Origin: Lachnospiraceae bacterium
Lineage (GTDB): Bacteria; Bacillota; Clostridia; Lachnospirales; Lachnospiraceae
NCBI GenBank assembly: GCA_017634975.1
Contig: JAGBMJ010000003.1
Coordinates: 1 to 47,742 of the forward strand
Length of the DNA stretch: 47,742 bases
Reading direction: 5' to 3'
In this document: positions 1 through 8,214 of the stretch, piece by piece
How positions within the stretch are numbered: position 1 is the first letter of the stretch
Layout of the letters: every line of letters begins with the position of its first letter
Made by a program: the position numbers and the translations under genes
The notes under the pieces: model-generated
Databases searched by the model: none
What the model was told of the DNA's origin: nothing
Seen by the model: only the letters and a program-made list of their open reading frames with translations

Positions 1-116
1 CCACACACCGATCCCTCCGGTACAGCGAACGAAACATCATCCAGCTTGAAGTCCCCGTAGTCTTTCGTCACGTGTTCCAGTTCGATCACGTTCTTTATCT
101 CCATATTTTCATCCAT
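1..116 (-). CDS. ABC transporter ATP-binding protein, N-terminal fragment (runs off the window)
   Basis: Only the first 38 or so residues are inside the window. The reading starts MDENMEIKNVIELEHVTKDY and continues with a short beta-strand pattern typical of the first strands of an ABC ATPase ahead of the Walker A motif, which lies outside. The ATG at 116 overlaps the last 8 bases of the GntR gene; an in-frame ATG at 104 is an alternative. A GntR/YtrA regulator directly upstream and overlapping fits the known arrangement in which YtrA-type repressors control an ABC exporter. Substrate cannot be inferred. Confidence 0.75.
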   Translation of the reverse strand, partial: MDENMEIKNVIELEHVTKDYGDFKLDDVSFAVPEGSVC

Positions 117-492
117 TCTTCTTTTCCTCGTAAATGATGCCCAGCATCTCCTGCAATTCGGACAGGGATACTTTTCCCAGCATCGCCTTATCCACTGCTT
201 TATCCAGCAGTTCCTCGATCGCATAGAGCATGCTTTCCTTCATAATCTCACCACTCACACCTTTGACAAAACTGCCTTTTCCGACCACGGTCTCGATATA
301 GCCGTCCCGTTCCAGCTCTTCGTAGGCCCGCTTGGTGGTGATCACACTGATCCTGAGTTCCTTCGCCAGGATACGCATAGACGGCAGGGCGTCCCCCGCT
401 GCCAGCTCTCCCGTCATGATCTGACTTTTGATCTGCTCCTCGATCTGCTCGTAAATAGGCACACCGGAAGCATTGCTGATTAGGATATCCAT
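109..492 (-). CDS. GntR-family (YtrA subfamily) transcriptional repressor
   Basis: A 127-residue protein with an N-terminal winged helix (about residues 10-78). Visible hallmarks are PIYEQIEEQIKSQI, GDALPSMRILAKEL and TKRAYEELERDGYIET-GKGSFV. The roughly 50-residue C-terminal helical tail is too short to be a FadR, HutC or MocR effector domain, which is the defining property of the YtrA subfamily. It is the first gene of a unit that continues into an ABC ATPase overlapping its 3-prime end. A promoter at 576-604 and an inverted repeat over the -10 box suggest autorepression. The start at 492 is preceded by a weak AAAGGC ribosome binding site. Confidence 0.93.
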   Translation of the reverse strand: MDILISNASGVPIYEQIEEQIKSQIMTGELAAGDALPSMRILAKELRISVITTKRAYEELERDGYIETVVGKGSFVKGVSGEIMKESMLYAIEELLDKAVDKAMLGKVSLSELQEMLGIIYEEKKNG

Positions 493-562
493 AAAATACT
501 GCCTTTCTTGCGCGCCGGCTTCGGATAGTTGCGCATCCTATCCTACACCTTGGTCTTCTACA

Positions 563-587
563 ATTGTATATATTGAATATATACACT
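563..587. promoter_or_regulatory. Probable YtrA-type operator
   Basis: On the minus strand it reads AGTGTA-N13-TACAAT. The 19-base core is a perfect palindrome (9-base arms, one central base). The known Bacillus YtrA site is AGTGTA-N13-TACACT, so the spacing is identical and one base differs. It overlaps the -10 box of the promoter for the adjacent GntR gene, so binding should block transcription. Confidence 0.8.
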
Positions 588-604
588 ATTTTCTCTGTTG
601 TCAA
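576..604 (-). promoter_or_regulatory. Sigma-A promoter of the GntR-ABC operon
   Basis: Read on the minus strand: TTGACA, 17-base spacer, TATATT. The predicted 5-prime leader to the GntR start is about 75 bases. Confidence 0.8.
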
Positions 605-623
605 TCATGAATTTCCTGTAAAG

Positions 624-660
624 AAAAAAACGCCCTTGGAATGCAAGCATTCCAAGGGCG
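624..660 (-). terminator. Intrinsic terminator of rplM-rpsI
   Basis: A 14-base perfect inverted repeat (631-644 with 647-660) around a two-base centre is followed, in the minus direction, by seven T. It lies 40 bases past the rpsI stop. The stretch between it and the GntR gene holds only that gene's promoter and leader. Confidence 0.92.
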
Positions 661-699
661 TATTCTTTTGCATTTGTGTGCCTCGTTGTTTCGCGCAGA

Positions 700-1101
700 T
701 TATCTCTTGCTGAACTGCGGTGCACGTCTCGCTGCCTTCAAACCGTACTTCTTACGTTCTTTCATTCTCGGATCTCTGGTGAGATATCCGGCTTTCTTCA
801 GAACCGGTCTGTTCTCAGCATCTGCCTGAACGAGTGCTCTTGCAAGGCCGTGACGAACTGCGCCTGCCTGTCCGGTGTAACCGCCGCCCTTAACGGTAAC
901 GATCACATCATACTTACCTACTGCATCCAGTGCAGCCAGCGGCTGACGAACGATCACCTTCAGCGTTTCCAAACCAAAATACTCATCGATGTCACGCTTG
1001 TTGATGGTGATGTTGCCCTTGCCCGGTACCAGGAATACACGTGCTACAGACTTCTTTCTTCTGCCTGTTCCGTAATATTTTTCTGTTGCTTTCTTTGCCA
1101 T
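700..1101 (-). CDS. rpsI: 30S ribosomal protein S9
   Basis: A 133-residue S9, normal length. It carries the family [12 protein letters not shown] start, the [19 protein letters not shown] core and the basic C-terminal tail ending FSKR, which reaches into the P site and contacts tRNA. The ATG at 1101 has a strong GGAGGAG site just upstream. It lies 14 bases after rplM, the standard rplM-rpsI pair, and ends before a strong terminator, so it is the last gene of the whole ribosomal cluster. Confidence 0.98.
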   Translation of the reverse strand: MAKKATEKYYGTGRRKKSVARVFLVPGKGNITINKRDIDEYFGLETLKVIVRQPLAALDAVGKYDVIVTVKGGGYTGQAGAVRHGLARALVQADAENRPVLKKAGYLTRDPRMKERKKYGLKAARRAPQFSKR

Positions 1102-1115
1102 CTCTTATCTCCTCC

Positions 1116-1544
1116 TCAGAACTTCAGCTCTTCCGGCTGCTGTGCTGCATGCTTGTGCTCCGGTCCTGCATATACAAAGAGCTTACGATACATATCTCTG
1201 CCCAGCGGTCCCTTCGGGAGCATACCCTTTACAGCAAGTTCGATCACTTCTTCCGGTTTCTTTGCCAGCTTCTCACGAAGAGTAGCTTCCTTCATACCAC
1301 CTACATAATCAGAATGCTTGTAGTAAACCTTCTGATCCAGCTTCTTGCCGGTTACTTTGATCTTCTCAGCGTTGATAACGATCACAAAATCACCGGTATC
1401 TACGTGCGGTGTAAATTCCGGCTTGTTCTTTCCACGCAGCACCTTTGCAACTTCAGATGCCAGGCGGCCCAATGTTAAACCGTTTGCATCAACAACATAC
1501 CATTTACGGTTGATGCTGTCCGGTGTAGCCATGTAAGTCTTCAT
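1116..1544 (-). CDS. rplM: 50S ribosomal protein L13
   Basis: A 142-residue L13, with [41 protein letters not shown] and [11 protein letters not shown] as family landmarks. The start is placed at the ATG at 1544 because GGAGG sits ten bases ahead of it. An upstream in-frame ATG at 1559 would put the ribosome binding site inside the gene. L13 is an early assembly protein of the large subunit. It has its own consensus promoter and a folded leader of about 190 bases, as expected if L13 or a similar factor autoregulates the pair with rpsI. Confidence 0.97.
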   Translation of the reverse strand: MKTYMATPDSINRKWYVVDANGLTLGRLASEVAKVLRGKNKPEFTPHVDTGDFVIVINAEKIKVTGKKLDQKVYYKHSDYVGGMKEATLREKLAKKPEEVIELAVKGMLPKGPLGRDMYRKLFVYAGPEHKHAAQQPEELKF

Positions 1545-1733
1545 TCCTGTTTCCTCCAAATTTTTGTTCCGTTATCCCGTTTGCTCCGTACCGGCAGTTG
1601 TATGGGATGTCCGGGCACATACAGCGCTTTCCGAAAAATCTGCGGTCTCCCGCCGGGAACTTCAATCCTTCGCAGCGGCACCACCGGTTATGTTCCGGTA
1701 CTGCAAGAGAGCACAATACTCCCTTCGCCACGG
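1545..1733 (-). promoter_or_regulatory. Structured 5-prime leader of rplM-rpsI (possible L13 leader)
   Basis: About 190 untranslated bases between promoter and rplM. In the minus direction there is a 7-base long-range pair between GTACCGG (1695-1701) and CCGGTAC (1588-1594), which would close the leader just ahead of the ribosome binding site. Inside are a local ACCGG/CCGGT hairpin, a GC-rich CCC/GGG hairpin and a TGTATG/CATACA stem. Known L13 leaders occur in Bacillota; I cannot align this one to that family, so identity is inference. Confidence 0.5.
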
Positions 1734-1739
1734 AAATTT

Positions 1740-1768
1740 ATTATAGTACACGCACCCGAGCGTGTCAA
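1740..1768 (-). promoter_or_regulatory. Consensus promoter of rplM-rpsI
   Basis: Minus strand: TTGACA, 17 bases, TATAAT, a perfect match to both hexamers. It sits 9 bases past the truA stop with no terminator between, so truA transcripts may also run into rplM. Confidence 0.93.
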
Positions 1769-1777
1769 CTACATTTT

Positions 1778-2545
1778 TTACAGAAACCGGTATTCCGCAA
1801 GTACCAGTCCCTGCGGCGGCGCCGTCGGGCCGGCCTGATGTCTTTCCTGTGCTTTCAGGATCCGCGCCACATCTTCTGCGGTCATCCGACCTCTTCCTGC
1901 CTCCATCAAAGTCCCCGCGATGATGCGCACCATATTATAGAGGAAACCGTTGCCGGACACACGGATCACGATCTCTCGCGCATCCGGCATTCCGCTGCCG
2001 GCGCGCAGCGGCACTTCTTCCACATCGATCCTGTAGATCGTCCGCACGTGATCCTCCGCCTGCGCATACAGACTGCAAAAAGAGGTAAAGTCGTGTTCCC
2101 CGATGAGCGGCGCTGCTGCCGTGCGCATCTTTTCCACCTCCATCGGCACATAGGTCCAGTAGTGATACAGACGGTACTGCGGGATCTGAAACGGTGCATT
2201 CAGAATCCGGTATTCGTAGGTCTTTACACTGTCACAATGCCTTGGATGAAAATCTTCCGCTACTTCCGCCCCGCTCATAATGCGGATATCGTCGGGCAGC
2301 CTGCGGTTTAAGGCATAGGGCATCTTCTCCGCAGGGATCCGCGCCTGCGTATCAAAGACTGCCACATTATCCAGGGCATGCACGCCGGCATCCGTCCGGG
2401 AGCCGCCGGTCACGGCGATCTCCTCGCCCAGCAGCTCGGACAATGCGTCATTCAGCACTTCCTCCACCGTGATCCCGTTATTCTGTTTCTGCCAACCATG
2501 ATAGTTTGTCCCGTCATAGGCCACTCGCAATAAGATGCGTCTCAT
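1778..2545 (-). CDS. truA: tRNA pseudouridine synthase A
   Basis: A 255-residue TruA, the enzyme converting U38-U40 of tRNA anticodon arms to pseudouridine. The catalytic aspartate is in GGSRTDAGVHALDNVA near residue 52. VAYDGTNYHGWQKQ at the N-terminus and FLYNMVRIIAGTLMEAGRG near the C-terminus are further family motifs. In Bacillota truA normally follows ecfT. Here an unrelated 584-residue gene is inserted between them, 31 bases upstream. The ATG at 2545 has GGAGCGGGA upstream. Confidence 0.97.
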   Translation of the reverse strand: MRRILLRVAYDGTNYHGWQKQNNGITVEEVLNDALSELLGEEIAVTGGSRTDAGVHALDNVAVFDTQARIPAEKMPYALNRRLPDDIRIMSGAEVAEDFHPRHCDSVKTYEYRILNAPFQIPQYRLYHYWTYVPMEVEKMRTAAAPLIGEHDFTSFCSLYAQAEDHVRTIYRIDVEEVPLRAGSGMPDAREIVIRVSGNGFLYNMVRIIAGTLMEAGRGRMTAEDVARILKAQERHQAGPTAPPQGLVLAEYRFL

Positions 2546-2576
2546 AGAAATGTCCCGCTCCTCTCATGCGGTTTTA

Positions 2577-4331
2577 CTACATCATCCCATAAAAGGGCAT
2601 ATACGATTCTCCGACCGCCATAGTGGCATAACGCGGATTTAAGAGCTCCTGTGTTTCCTCATACAGTATGTTACAGTCGGTGATCCAGGGGCTGCGATTT
2701 TCATCCAGATCATTCTGAAAAGAAATGTTCATTCCCGCATTCCCCGGGCAAAATCCCATACCACCCAGAGTTTCCGGGGTGGTCAGGCGCTGCCGTAAGG
2801 TCTCACGATACGCCGGGCTGACCAGCTTTTTATACATTGGATTTCCCTCCGAATAATTTCCGGAAACCTTCCCAATAAGTATGTCGATCAGTTTTTCCAC
2901 ATCGGTATAAAAATCCGCCACGCTCATAAAATGCCCGTCTTCGGTATCGAAGCAATAGGACTTATGATCTCCGAACGGGTCTTTATTCTGAAGCCCTCCC
3001 TCTATGGGCAGGCTATACGACTCTGCCCGCAGCATACGGAACCAGAAAAAGTTTTTCCCGTACTCCCCATCAAAATCCCCCAGCAGGCGGCTGGCGTAAT
3101 ACGGCGGCCTCTTCGCCTCCCGCACGTCCTGTCCGATCTTTGCCATGGCATCATACAACCACAGTCCTCTGGCTTTCTCCTCTTTGTTGATCTGCTGCAT
3201 CAACGCATCCAGAGCATTTTTAAGAGCCTCCGGTACTTCTCCGCTCATCTTCCATCTGCCGACAGGATAGGATACTTCATAAGCATATGCCTCACCCTGC
3301 ATGCTGACCTCTTCTTTCTCCCTGCCTTCCTGACTGAGTGTGATGCAGTATGCCGCATCCCTGCTCACGGTTTTGATCCGCAGCAACGCTTTGGTACTGT
3401 GGAATTCCATGCGGCCATAATCCAGGCCTGCCCTGATCAGCAGTTTCAGGAGGAATAAATGCAGCTTTTTGCCGTCAACCTGCCATTCCTTCGGAACAAA
3501 GATATGGTTGGCTCTTGCGTGATAGGATTCCTTAAAAAAACGGATTGACAGATCAAAGCTCTCCGTTCCCGCAGGGACACCATCCTGCCAGGCATCCAGA
3601 CCGTTCAACTGATCGAGCTTTCCGTTTGCAATACACAGCGCCAGCTCGTTCATCTCCGCCGGGCTTACCTCTACATCCGGGATCTTCACCCCACGATCCT
3701 GCATCCCCATCATCATCATCCCAGCCGCAAATCCCATCGTGCCAACGGCGTCGGGTGCACACCCGCCACGATCGAGCATAGCCCGAAGGATACCGCCATC
3801 GTTTTCGGTACGCTCGATCTCAAAGGTATAGTAGCCTGCATACGGCGGCATCGGCGCCATCATCCCGGTACTCGGACGTTGCGGTTCCTGCACCTTTAAG
3901 CAAAGCTTTCTGACGCGGTAATCCTGAAACCACTTGATCGCCTTCTCGTTGGTTTTGATATGCACCTCGCCATATTTCGGTGTTTCATAGGGCGTACGCT
4001 CAAAGCTTCGCGGCGTATACTGCATATCATATATGAGCATATTCAGACGTAACTGTATCCAATCCCTTTCTTCCCGCCGGGAAGCGTGGAAGATCAGTTT
4101 CTCAAACATGTCCCATTTGGTTTTGAACCCGCCGCCCGTGAGGATATCCCAGTCGTCCCCGTCTTCTTCGGGCCGATGCAGTCGGAAGGAACCGCTTGTA
4201 CTTTCCCCGCTGCTTTCATAAGTAATATGGTCCTTCTCGATGGTGATCACAGCCCCGTTCTCACGCTGCTCGTACCACTTACCCTGCATACGGTCCAGGA
4301 TGCTCTTTTTCTCTTCCTCCATATTTTCCAT
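2577..4331 (-). CDS. Unrecognised 584-residue protein between ecfT and truA
   Basis: I do not recognise a family. It is soluble by appearance: no signal peptide, no convincing membrane helix, rich in charged and aromatic residues. The first 45 residues (GKWYE, then alternating strands ending in a GSFRL segment) resemble a small beta-barrel or lipocalin-like opening. Residues near 200-212 contain an odd methionine run, AAGMMMMGMQ, and the protein ends in GESYMPFYGMM, again Met- and aromatic-rich. A GGGG ribosome binding site supports the ATG at 4331. It is cotranscribed in direction with ecfT (74 bases upstream) and truA (31 bases downstream), an accessory insertion into a conserved gene string. 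Function unknown. Confidence 0.85.
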   Translation of the reverse strand: MENMEEEKKSILDRMQGKWYEQRENGAVITIEKDHITYESSGESTSGSFRLHRPEEDGDDWDILTGGGFKTKWDMFEKLIFHASRREERDWIQLRLNMLIYDMQYTPRSFERTPYETPKYGEVHIKTNEKAIKWFQDYRVRKLCLKVQEPQRPSTGMMAPMPPYAGYYTFEIERTENDGGILRAMLDRGGCAPDAVGTMGFAAGMMMMGMQDRGVKIPDVEVSPAEMNELALCIANGKLDQLNGLDAWQDGVPAGTESFDLSIRFFKESYHARANHIFVPKEWQVDGKKLHLFLLKLLIRAGLDYGRMEFHSTKALLRIKTVSRDAAYCITLSQEGREKEEVSMQGEAYAYEVSYPVGRWKMSGEVPEALKNALDALMQQINKEEKARGLWLYDAMAKIGQDVREAKRPPYYASRLLGDFDGEYGKNFFWFRMLRAESYSLPIEGGLQNKDPFGDHKSYCFDTEDGHFMSVADFYTDVEKLIDILIGKVSGNYSEGNPMYKKLVSPAYRETLRQRLTTPETLGGMGFCPGNAGMNISFQNDLDENRSPWITDCNILYEETQELLNPRYATMAVGESYMPFYGMM

Positions 4332-4405
4332 CGTATCTTCCCCTTCTCCAACAGTGATTTAACACACACGCAAAGTAGTATGGATCAGGCTGGTGTGACA
4401 CCCCC

Positions 4406-5233
4406 CTATTTGGGGATTATCTTCCATAATTCCGTACTATACTTACCGAGCAGGATCACGCCTGCCAGATACGCGATCAATATGCCATACGCTGCAAGAT
4501 CCCGTACAGCATACTTAAGCGGTTTCATCTGGGTGCGCCCTTTGCCGCCGTGATAGCAGCGCGCTTCCATGGCCATCGCCAGATCGTTGGCGCGGCGGAA
4601 GGCCGAGATAAAGAGCGGCACCAGCACCGGTATCATACTTTTGGCCTTCTTGAACAGATTGCCGCTTTCAAAATCCGCACCTCTGGCCATCTGCGCCTTC
4701 ATGATCTTGTCTGTCTCATCCAGAAGGATCGGGATAAAGCGCAGTGCGATCGACATCATCATCGCGATCTCGTGTACCGGCACTTTGATGAGCTTGAGCG
4801 GCTTCATTACCGCTTCCATCGCATTGGTCAGGCGGGTCGGTGTGGTCGTGAGTGTCATCAGGTTCGATCCCAGGATCAGCATGATCAGGCGCGCAGCCAT
4901 GAAAACTGACTGCCGCAGGCCTTCCCGGGTTACCTGCAATTTCCAAAATGTCCAGATCACCTCTCCCTTCACCAGAAACATATTCATCACGATCGTAAAG
5001 ACCAGAAAAAACATGATCGGTTTCAGCCCTTTTACCATATAGGAGAAGGGCACCCTTGAGAGGAGGATCACAAAGAGCAGAAACGCTGCTGCCAGCGCAT
5101 AGACCGGCAGCGAGTCAAACAGAAACAACGACACCAGATAGACCAGTGTGCCGAGCAGTTTGGTCCGCGGATCCATCCGGTGCAGAACAGAGTCTGTGCT
5201 ATAGTATTGTCCGATGGTGATATCGCGTAACAA
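4406..5233 (-). CDS. ecfT: Energy-coupling factor transporter transmembrane protein EcfT
   Basis: A 275-residue CbiQ/EcfT membrane subunit with several hydrophobic helices. The two cytoplasmic coupling motifs that dock into the ATPases are visible as MARGADFE (about residue 184) and MEARCYHGG (about 223). It is the scaffold that joins EcfA1 and EcfA2 to exchangeable vitamin-binding S components. Translation starts at TTG (5233), giving the family-typical MLRDITIGQYY. The gene follows ecfA2 by 9 bases in the usual ecfA1-ecfA2-ecfT order. Confidence 0.96.
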   Translation of the reverse strand: MLRDITIGQYYSTDSVLHRMDPRTKLLGTLVYLVSLFLFDSLPVYALAAAFLLFVILLSRVPFSYMVKGLKPIMFFLVFTIVMNMFLVKGEVIWTFWKLQVTREGLRQSVFMAARLIMLILGSNLMTLTTTPTRLTNAMEAVMKPLKLIKVPVHEIAMMMSIALRFIPILLDETDKIMKAQMARGADFESGNLFKKAKSMIPVLVPLFISAFRRANDLAMAMEARCYHGGKGRTQMKPLKYAVRDLAAYGILIAYLAGVILLGKYSTELWKIIPK

Positions 5234-5242
5234 AGTTTCCGG

Positions 5243-6106
5243 TTATCCTTTCCAATGTAATGCTTCTAAAATAGTTTCTTTGGCTTCTGCCAGTGTGATC
5301 CCGGTCGTATCGACATCCAGACCGGCTTCTTTCAGCTCCTTCAGGATGTAAGTCACCTGCGGTGCCGAAAGGCCGATGGCTTCCAGTTCCTGCGCATGCG
5401 CAAAGACTGCCCTTGGCACATCGTCGTACAGTATCCTTCCACGGTCCATCACGATGATCCGATCCACGTACTCCGCCACATCCTCCATCGAGTGGGAAAC
5501 CAGTACGATGGAAATGCCTTCCTTTTCCCGAAGCTCCGTGATCATCGAGAGCAGCTCATCTCTGCCCTTCGGATCCAGGCCGGCCGTCGGCTCATCCAAT
5601 ACCAGGATCTCCGGCTTCATCGCCAGCACCGAGGCGATCGCCACGCGGCGCTTCTGTCCGCCGGACAGATCAAACGGTGACTGGTCGATGCATTCGTCCG
5701 GCAGTCCCACTCTCTTGATCGCAGCATAGGCGGTCAGCTCCACTTCCTTGGTCTCCAGTCCCATATTGATCGGGCCAAAGCAGACTTCCTTAAAGACCGT
5801 CTCTTCAAAAAGCTGATGCTCCGGATACTGAAAGACCAGACCGACTTTACCGCGCAATGCCCTGCGGTCATATCCTTTTTCGAATACATCCGCGCCGTCA
5901 TAGTAGATCGTGCCGCCATCCGGTTTGAGCAGTGCATTCAAATGCTGTACCAGTGTGGACTTGCCCGATCCCGTATGTCCGATCAGCCCGATGAACTCGC
6001 CCGGACGTATCACAAAGCTCACATCATCCAGCGCACGTACCGTCTGATTCGTTCCTTTATTGTATTCATAGACCAGATGGTCTGCGATGAGTTTCATATC
6101 TTCCAT
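5243..6106 (-). CDS. ecfA2: Energy-coupling factor transporter ATPase EcfA2
   Basis: A 287-residue ABC ATPase. Walker A is GHTGSGKST (about residue 42), the Q-loop region FQYPEHQLFE, the signature LSGGQKRR and Walker B LVLDEPTAGLDP, followed by the switch histidine in VSHSM. The YPEHQLFE Q-loop is characteristic of EcfA subunits. It pairs with EcfA1 to power the ECF vitamin importer. Its start lies 10 bases past ecfA1, with AAGGA at good spacing. Confidence 0.96.
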   Translation of the reverse strand: MEDMKLIADHLVYEYNKGTNQTVRALDDVSFVIRPGEFIGLIGHTGSGKSTLVQHLNALLKPDGGTIYYDGADVFEKGYDRRALRGKVGLVFQYPEHQLFEETVFKEVCFGPINMGLETKEVELTAYAAIKRVGLPDECIDQSPFDLSGGQKRRVAIASVLAMKPEILVLDEPTAGLDPKGRDELLSMITELREKEGISIVLVSHSMEDVAEYVDRIIVMDRGRILYDDVPRAVFAHAQELEAIGLSAPQVTYILKELKEAGLDVDTTGITLAEAKETILEALHWKG

Positions 6107-6116
6107 AACGTATTCC

Positions 6117-6989
6117 TTATGATCGCGGATCGCGCATCTTCTTCACCTTCCGTAATGCCTCCGTCAGTTCCTCTCTGGTCAGTATCCCGTCCGGCAGCGG
6201 CAGTCCCGCACACTTCAGCTCATACGCCAGCTCCGTCACCTGTGGTACATCCAGACGCAGATCCCGCAGCTCGGATACCCGAGAAAAGATCTCCTTTGGG
6301 GTTCCCCCCATTGCCACCCTGCCTTTGTCCATCACAAAGACACGGTCGGCATAGATCACTTCCTCCATATAGTGCGTGATCAGGATCACCGTGATCTTTT
6401 CCACATCATTCAGCGCCCGTACCGCACGGATCACTTCTCTGCGTCCCATCGGGTCGAGCATCGCCGTCGGCTCATCCAGGATAATGCATTTCGGGTGCAT
6501 CGCGATCACCGAGGCAATGGATACACGCTGCTTCTGGCCTCCGGAAAGCTTATTGGGCGAATAGCTGCGGTATTCATACATTCCTACCGCCTTCAGGCTC
6601 TCTTCCACACGTTCCCAGATCTCCTTCGTCGGAACCCCCATGTTCTCGGGGCCGAAGCCTACATCCTCTTCCACGATCTGCCCGATGATCTGGTTGTCCG
6701 GATTTTGGAAGACCATCCCTGCGGTCTGCCGGATCTGCAGCAGATGCTCTTCGTCCTGCGTATCCATACCGTCTACGATCACACTGCCTTCGGAAGGATA
6801 CAGGATCGCATTGATATGCTTGGCCAGCGTGGATTTGCCCGAGCCGTTATGTCCCAGGATTGCAATAAACTCGCCCGGCTCTACCGCAAGGCTCACGCCA
6901 TCCACGGCAGTCGTGATGCCTTCTACGTTATTTTCTTCATCCCGTCGGATATATTCATATTTGACTTTGTTGATATGGATGATCCCCAT
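6117..6989 (-). CDS. ecfA1: Energy-coupling factor transporter ATPase EcfA1
   Basis: A 290-residue ABC ATPase. Walker A is GHNGSGKST, the Q-loop FQNPDNQIIGQ, the signature LSGGQKQR, Walker B ILDEPTAMLDP and the switch histidine is in ITHYMEE. The NPDNQ loop marks it as EcfA1. In Bacillota ecfA1 usually follows rplQ directly; here two accessory membrane genes separate them. An AAGGA site precedes the ATG at 6989. Confidence 0.96.
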   Translation of the reverse strand: MGIIHINKVKYEYIRRDEENNVEGITTAVDGVSLAVEPGEFIAILGHNGSGKSTLAKHINAILYPSEGSVIVDGMDTQDEEHLLQIRQTAGMVFQNPDNQIIGQIVEEDVGFGPENMGVPTKEIWERVEESLKAVGMYEYRSYSPNKLSGGQKQRVSIASVIAMHPKCIILDEPTAMLDPMGRREVIRAVRALNDVEKITVILITHYMEEVIYADRVFVMDKGRVAMGGTPKEIFSRVSELRDLRLDVPQVTELAYELKCAGLPLPDGILTREELTEALRKVKKMRDPRS

Positions 6990-7029
6990 TTATAAATCCT
7001 TCTTGTATCGATCGCGGTATTCTGAATCG

Positions 7030-8214
7030 TTACTCTTTCTTTTTCTTTGAATACAGCAGTGCCGAAAAACCAAGCGCTGCCAGTACCGCACTCAGCGCTG
7101 CCAGCCCGGCCGGAACCACCGCCGGATTCTCCGCTTCCTCTTCGGTATCGCTCTCTGCCTCTACGGTGGTCTCGGCACGCTCTTCCGCAGCCACTGCCTT
7201 TTCGGTATCCGCCTCTTGCTGCGGTTCTTTGATCTCTTCGATCATTTCCGTTTGCTTCCGCCCCAGCGCGTACATCACGTACACCAGAAGTACCATTGCC
7301 AGACAGCTTAGCATCATCAGGCTGTACAACAGCACATACCGGTCGCCGTAGCGCTGCACCAGATACTCCAGATACCCTGTCGCTCCCATCGACAGCAGCA
7401 TTGCCACCCACCAGGGGATCACATACCAGACAAAGCCACGCCTCCTGAGCATTCTTACACAAAAGCCGATCGCCAGTGCCAGGATGGAAAGCCCCGCAAA
7501 GATCTGCAGTACACTGACAAATCCGTTAAACGGAAAATATCCGGCATCGTATCGTGTACTGTCCAGTATAAAACCGGATGCGGAATACAGGAGCAGGAAC
7601 AGCGCCGCCGTACATCCCTTTTCCTCGCCTCGAGCCGCATAAAACTCCATACAGAGTTTCATGATACCGAGCATCACCAGAAAAGCGATAAAAAACGTGG
7701 CAAAGCGATATTCCACGCCCCCCTGCGGCATCACCATCGGTGCCGAAAACGGCAGATGGCAAAAAACCGGTGTAGTGACCACTACTTTGCCCCTGCAGCG
7801 TATATCAAACAGACACATCAGATAAGACAGTCCCATTCCCAGAGAAATGCCCGGAGCGATCGCATCCAGCATCGCCGGCAGGCTTTTGGCCAGACGGATC
7901 AGCCGTATGAATGCAGCCGCCAGTATAACTGCGGGTATGATCCCAAGCATGGCAAAGCCATCCGGCGTGAAGTCATGCATAGCCGCGTGAAAATCATTGT
8001 ATTGCTCACGATTACAATACCAATACAGCGTCCTGCAGAAAAACAGGGATAAAAAGGCGGCAAGCGGCGCCCACAGCCACATACCGATCCTTCCGCCTCT
8101 ATGTGCCGCATATAAGGAATAACTCAAAAAGAACGCTGCCAGTACCGACAGTATCAGCAGGATGCTCTTCCACGGGATTTCTGTTGTACCGACGATGATC
8201 GAGATCGGTTCCAT
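7030..8214 (-). CDS. Divergent Lgt-like polytopic membrane protein
   Basis: 394 residues with about eight hydrophobic segments, then an acidic linker (about 325-360) and a final hydrophobic helix capped by KKKKE. The arrangement recalls prolipoprotein diacylglyceryl transferase: FFCRTLYWYCN matches the first Lgt arginine region, LDAIAPGISLGMGL the LDLIAPGIPLGQ segment, and LLYSASGFILDSTRYD the last conserved block. However, the GR-GNF core and the HGG motif of true Lgt are replaced (SYLMCLFD, DGFAMLG), so lipoprotein lipidation is doubtful. The tail, NPAVVP plus helix plus lysines, looks like a decayed sortase signal. It overlaps the upstream gene by one base (TAATG), implying coupled translation. 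Confidence 0.7.
   Translation of the reverse strand: MEPISIIVGTTEIPWKSILLILSVLAAFFLSYSLYAAHRGGRIGMWLWAPLAAFLSLFFCRTLYWYCNREQYNDFHAAMHDFTPDGFAMLGIIPAVILAAAFIRLIRLAKSLPAMLDAIAPGISLGMGLSYLMCLFDIRCRGKVVVTTPVFCHLPFSAPMVMPQGGVEYRFATFFIAFLVMLGIMKLCMEFYAARGEEKGCTAALFLLLYSASGFILDSTRYDAGYFPFNGFVSVLQIFAGLSILALAIGFCVRMLRRRGFVWYVIPWWVAMLLSMGATGYLEYLVQRYGDRYVLLYSLMMLSCLAMVLLVYVMYALGRKQTEMIEEIKEPQQEADTEKAVAAEERAETTVEAESDTEEEAENPAVVPAGLAALSAVLAALGFSALLYSKKKKE

Noticed and set aside
7030-8214. Calling the Lgt-like gene lgt
   Set aside because: The residues needed for diacylglyceryl transfer are replaced, so the name would overstate the function.
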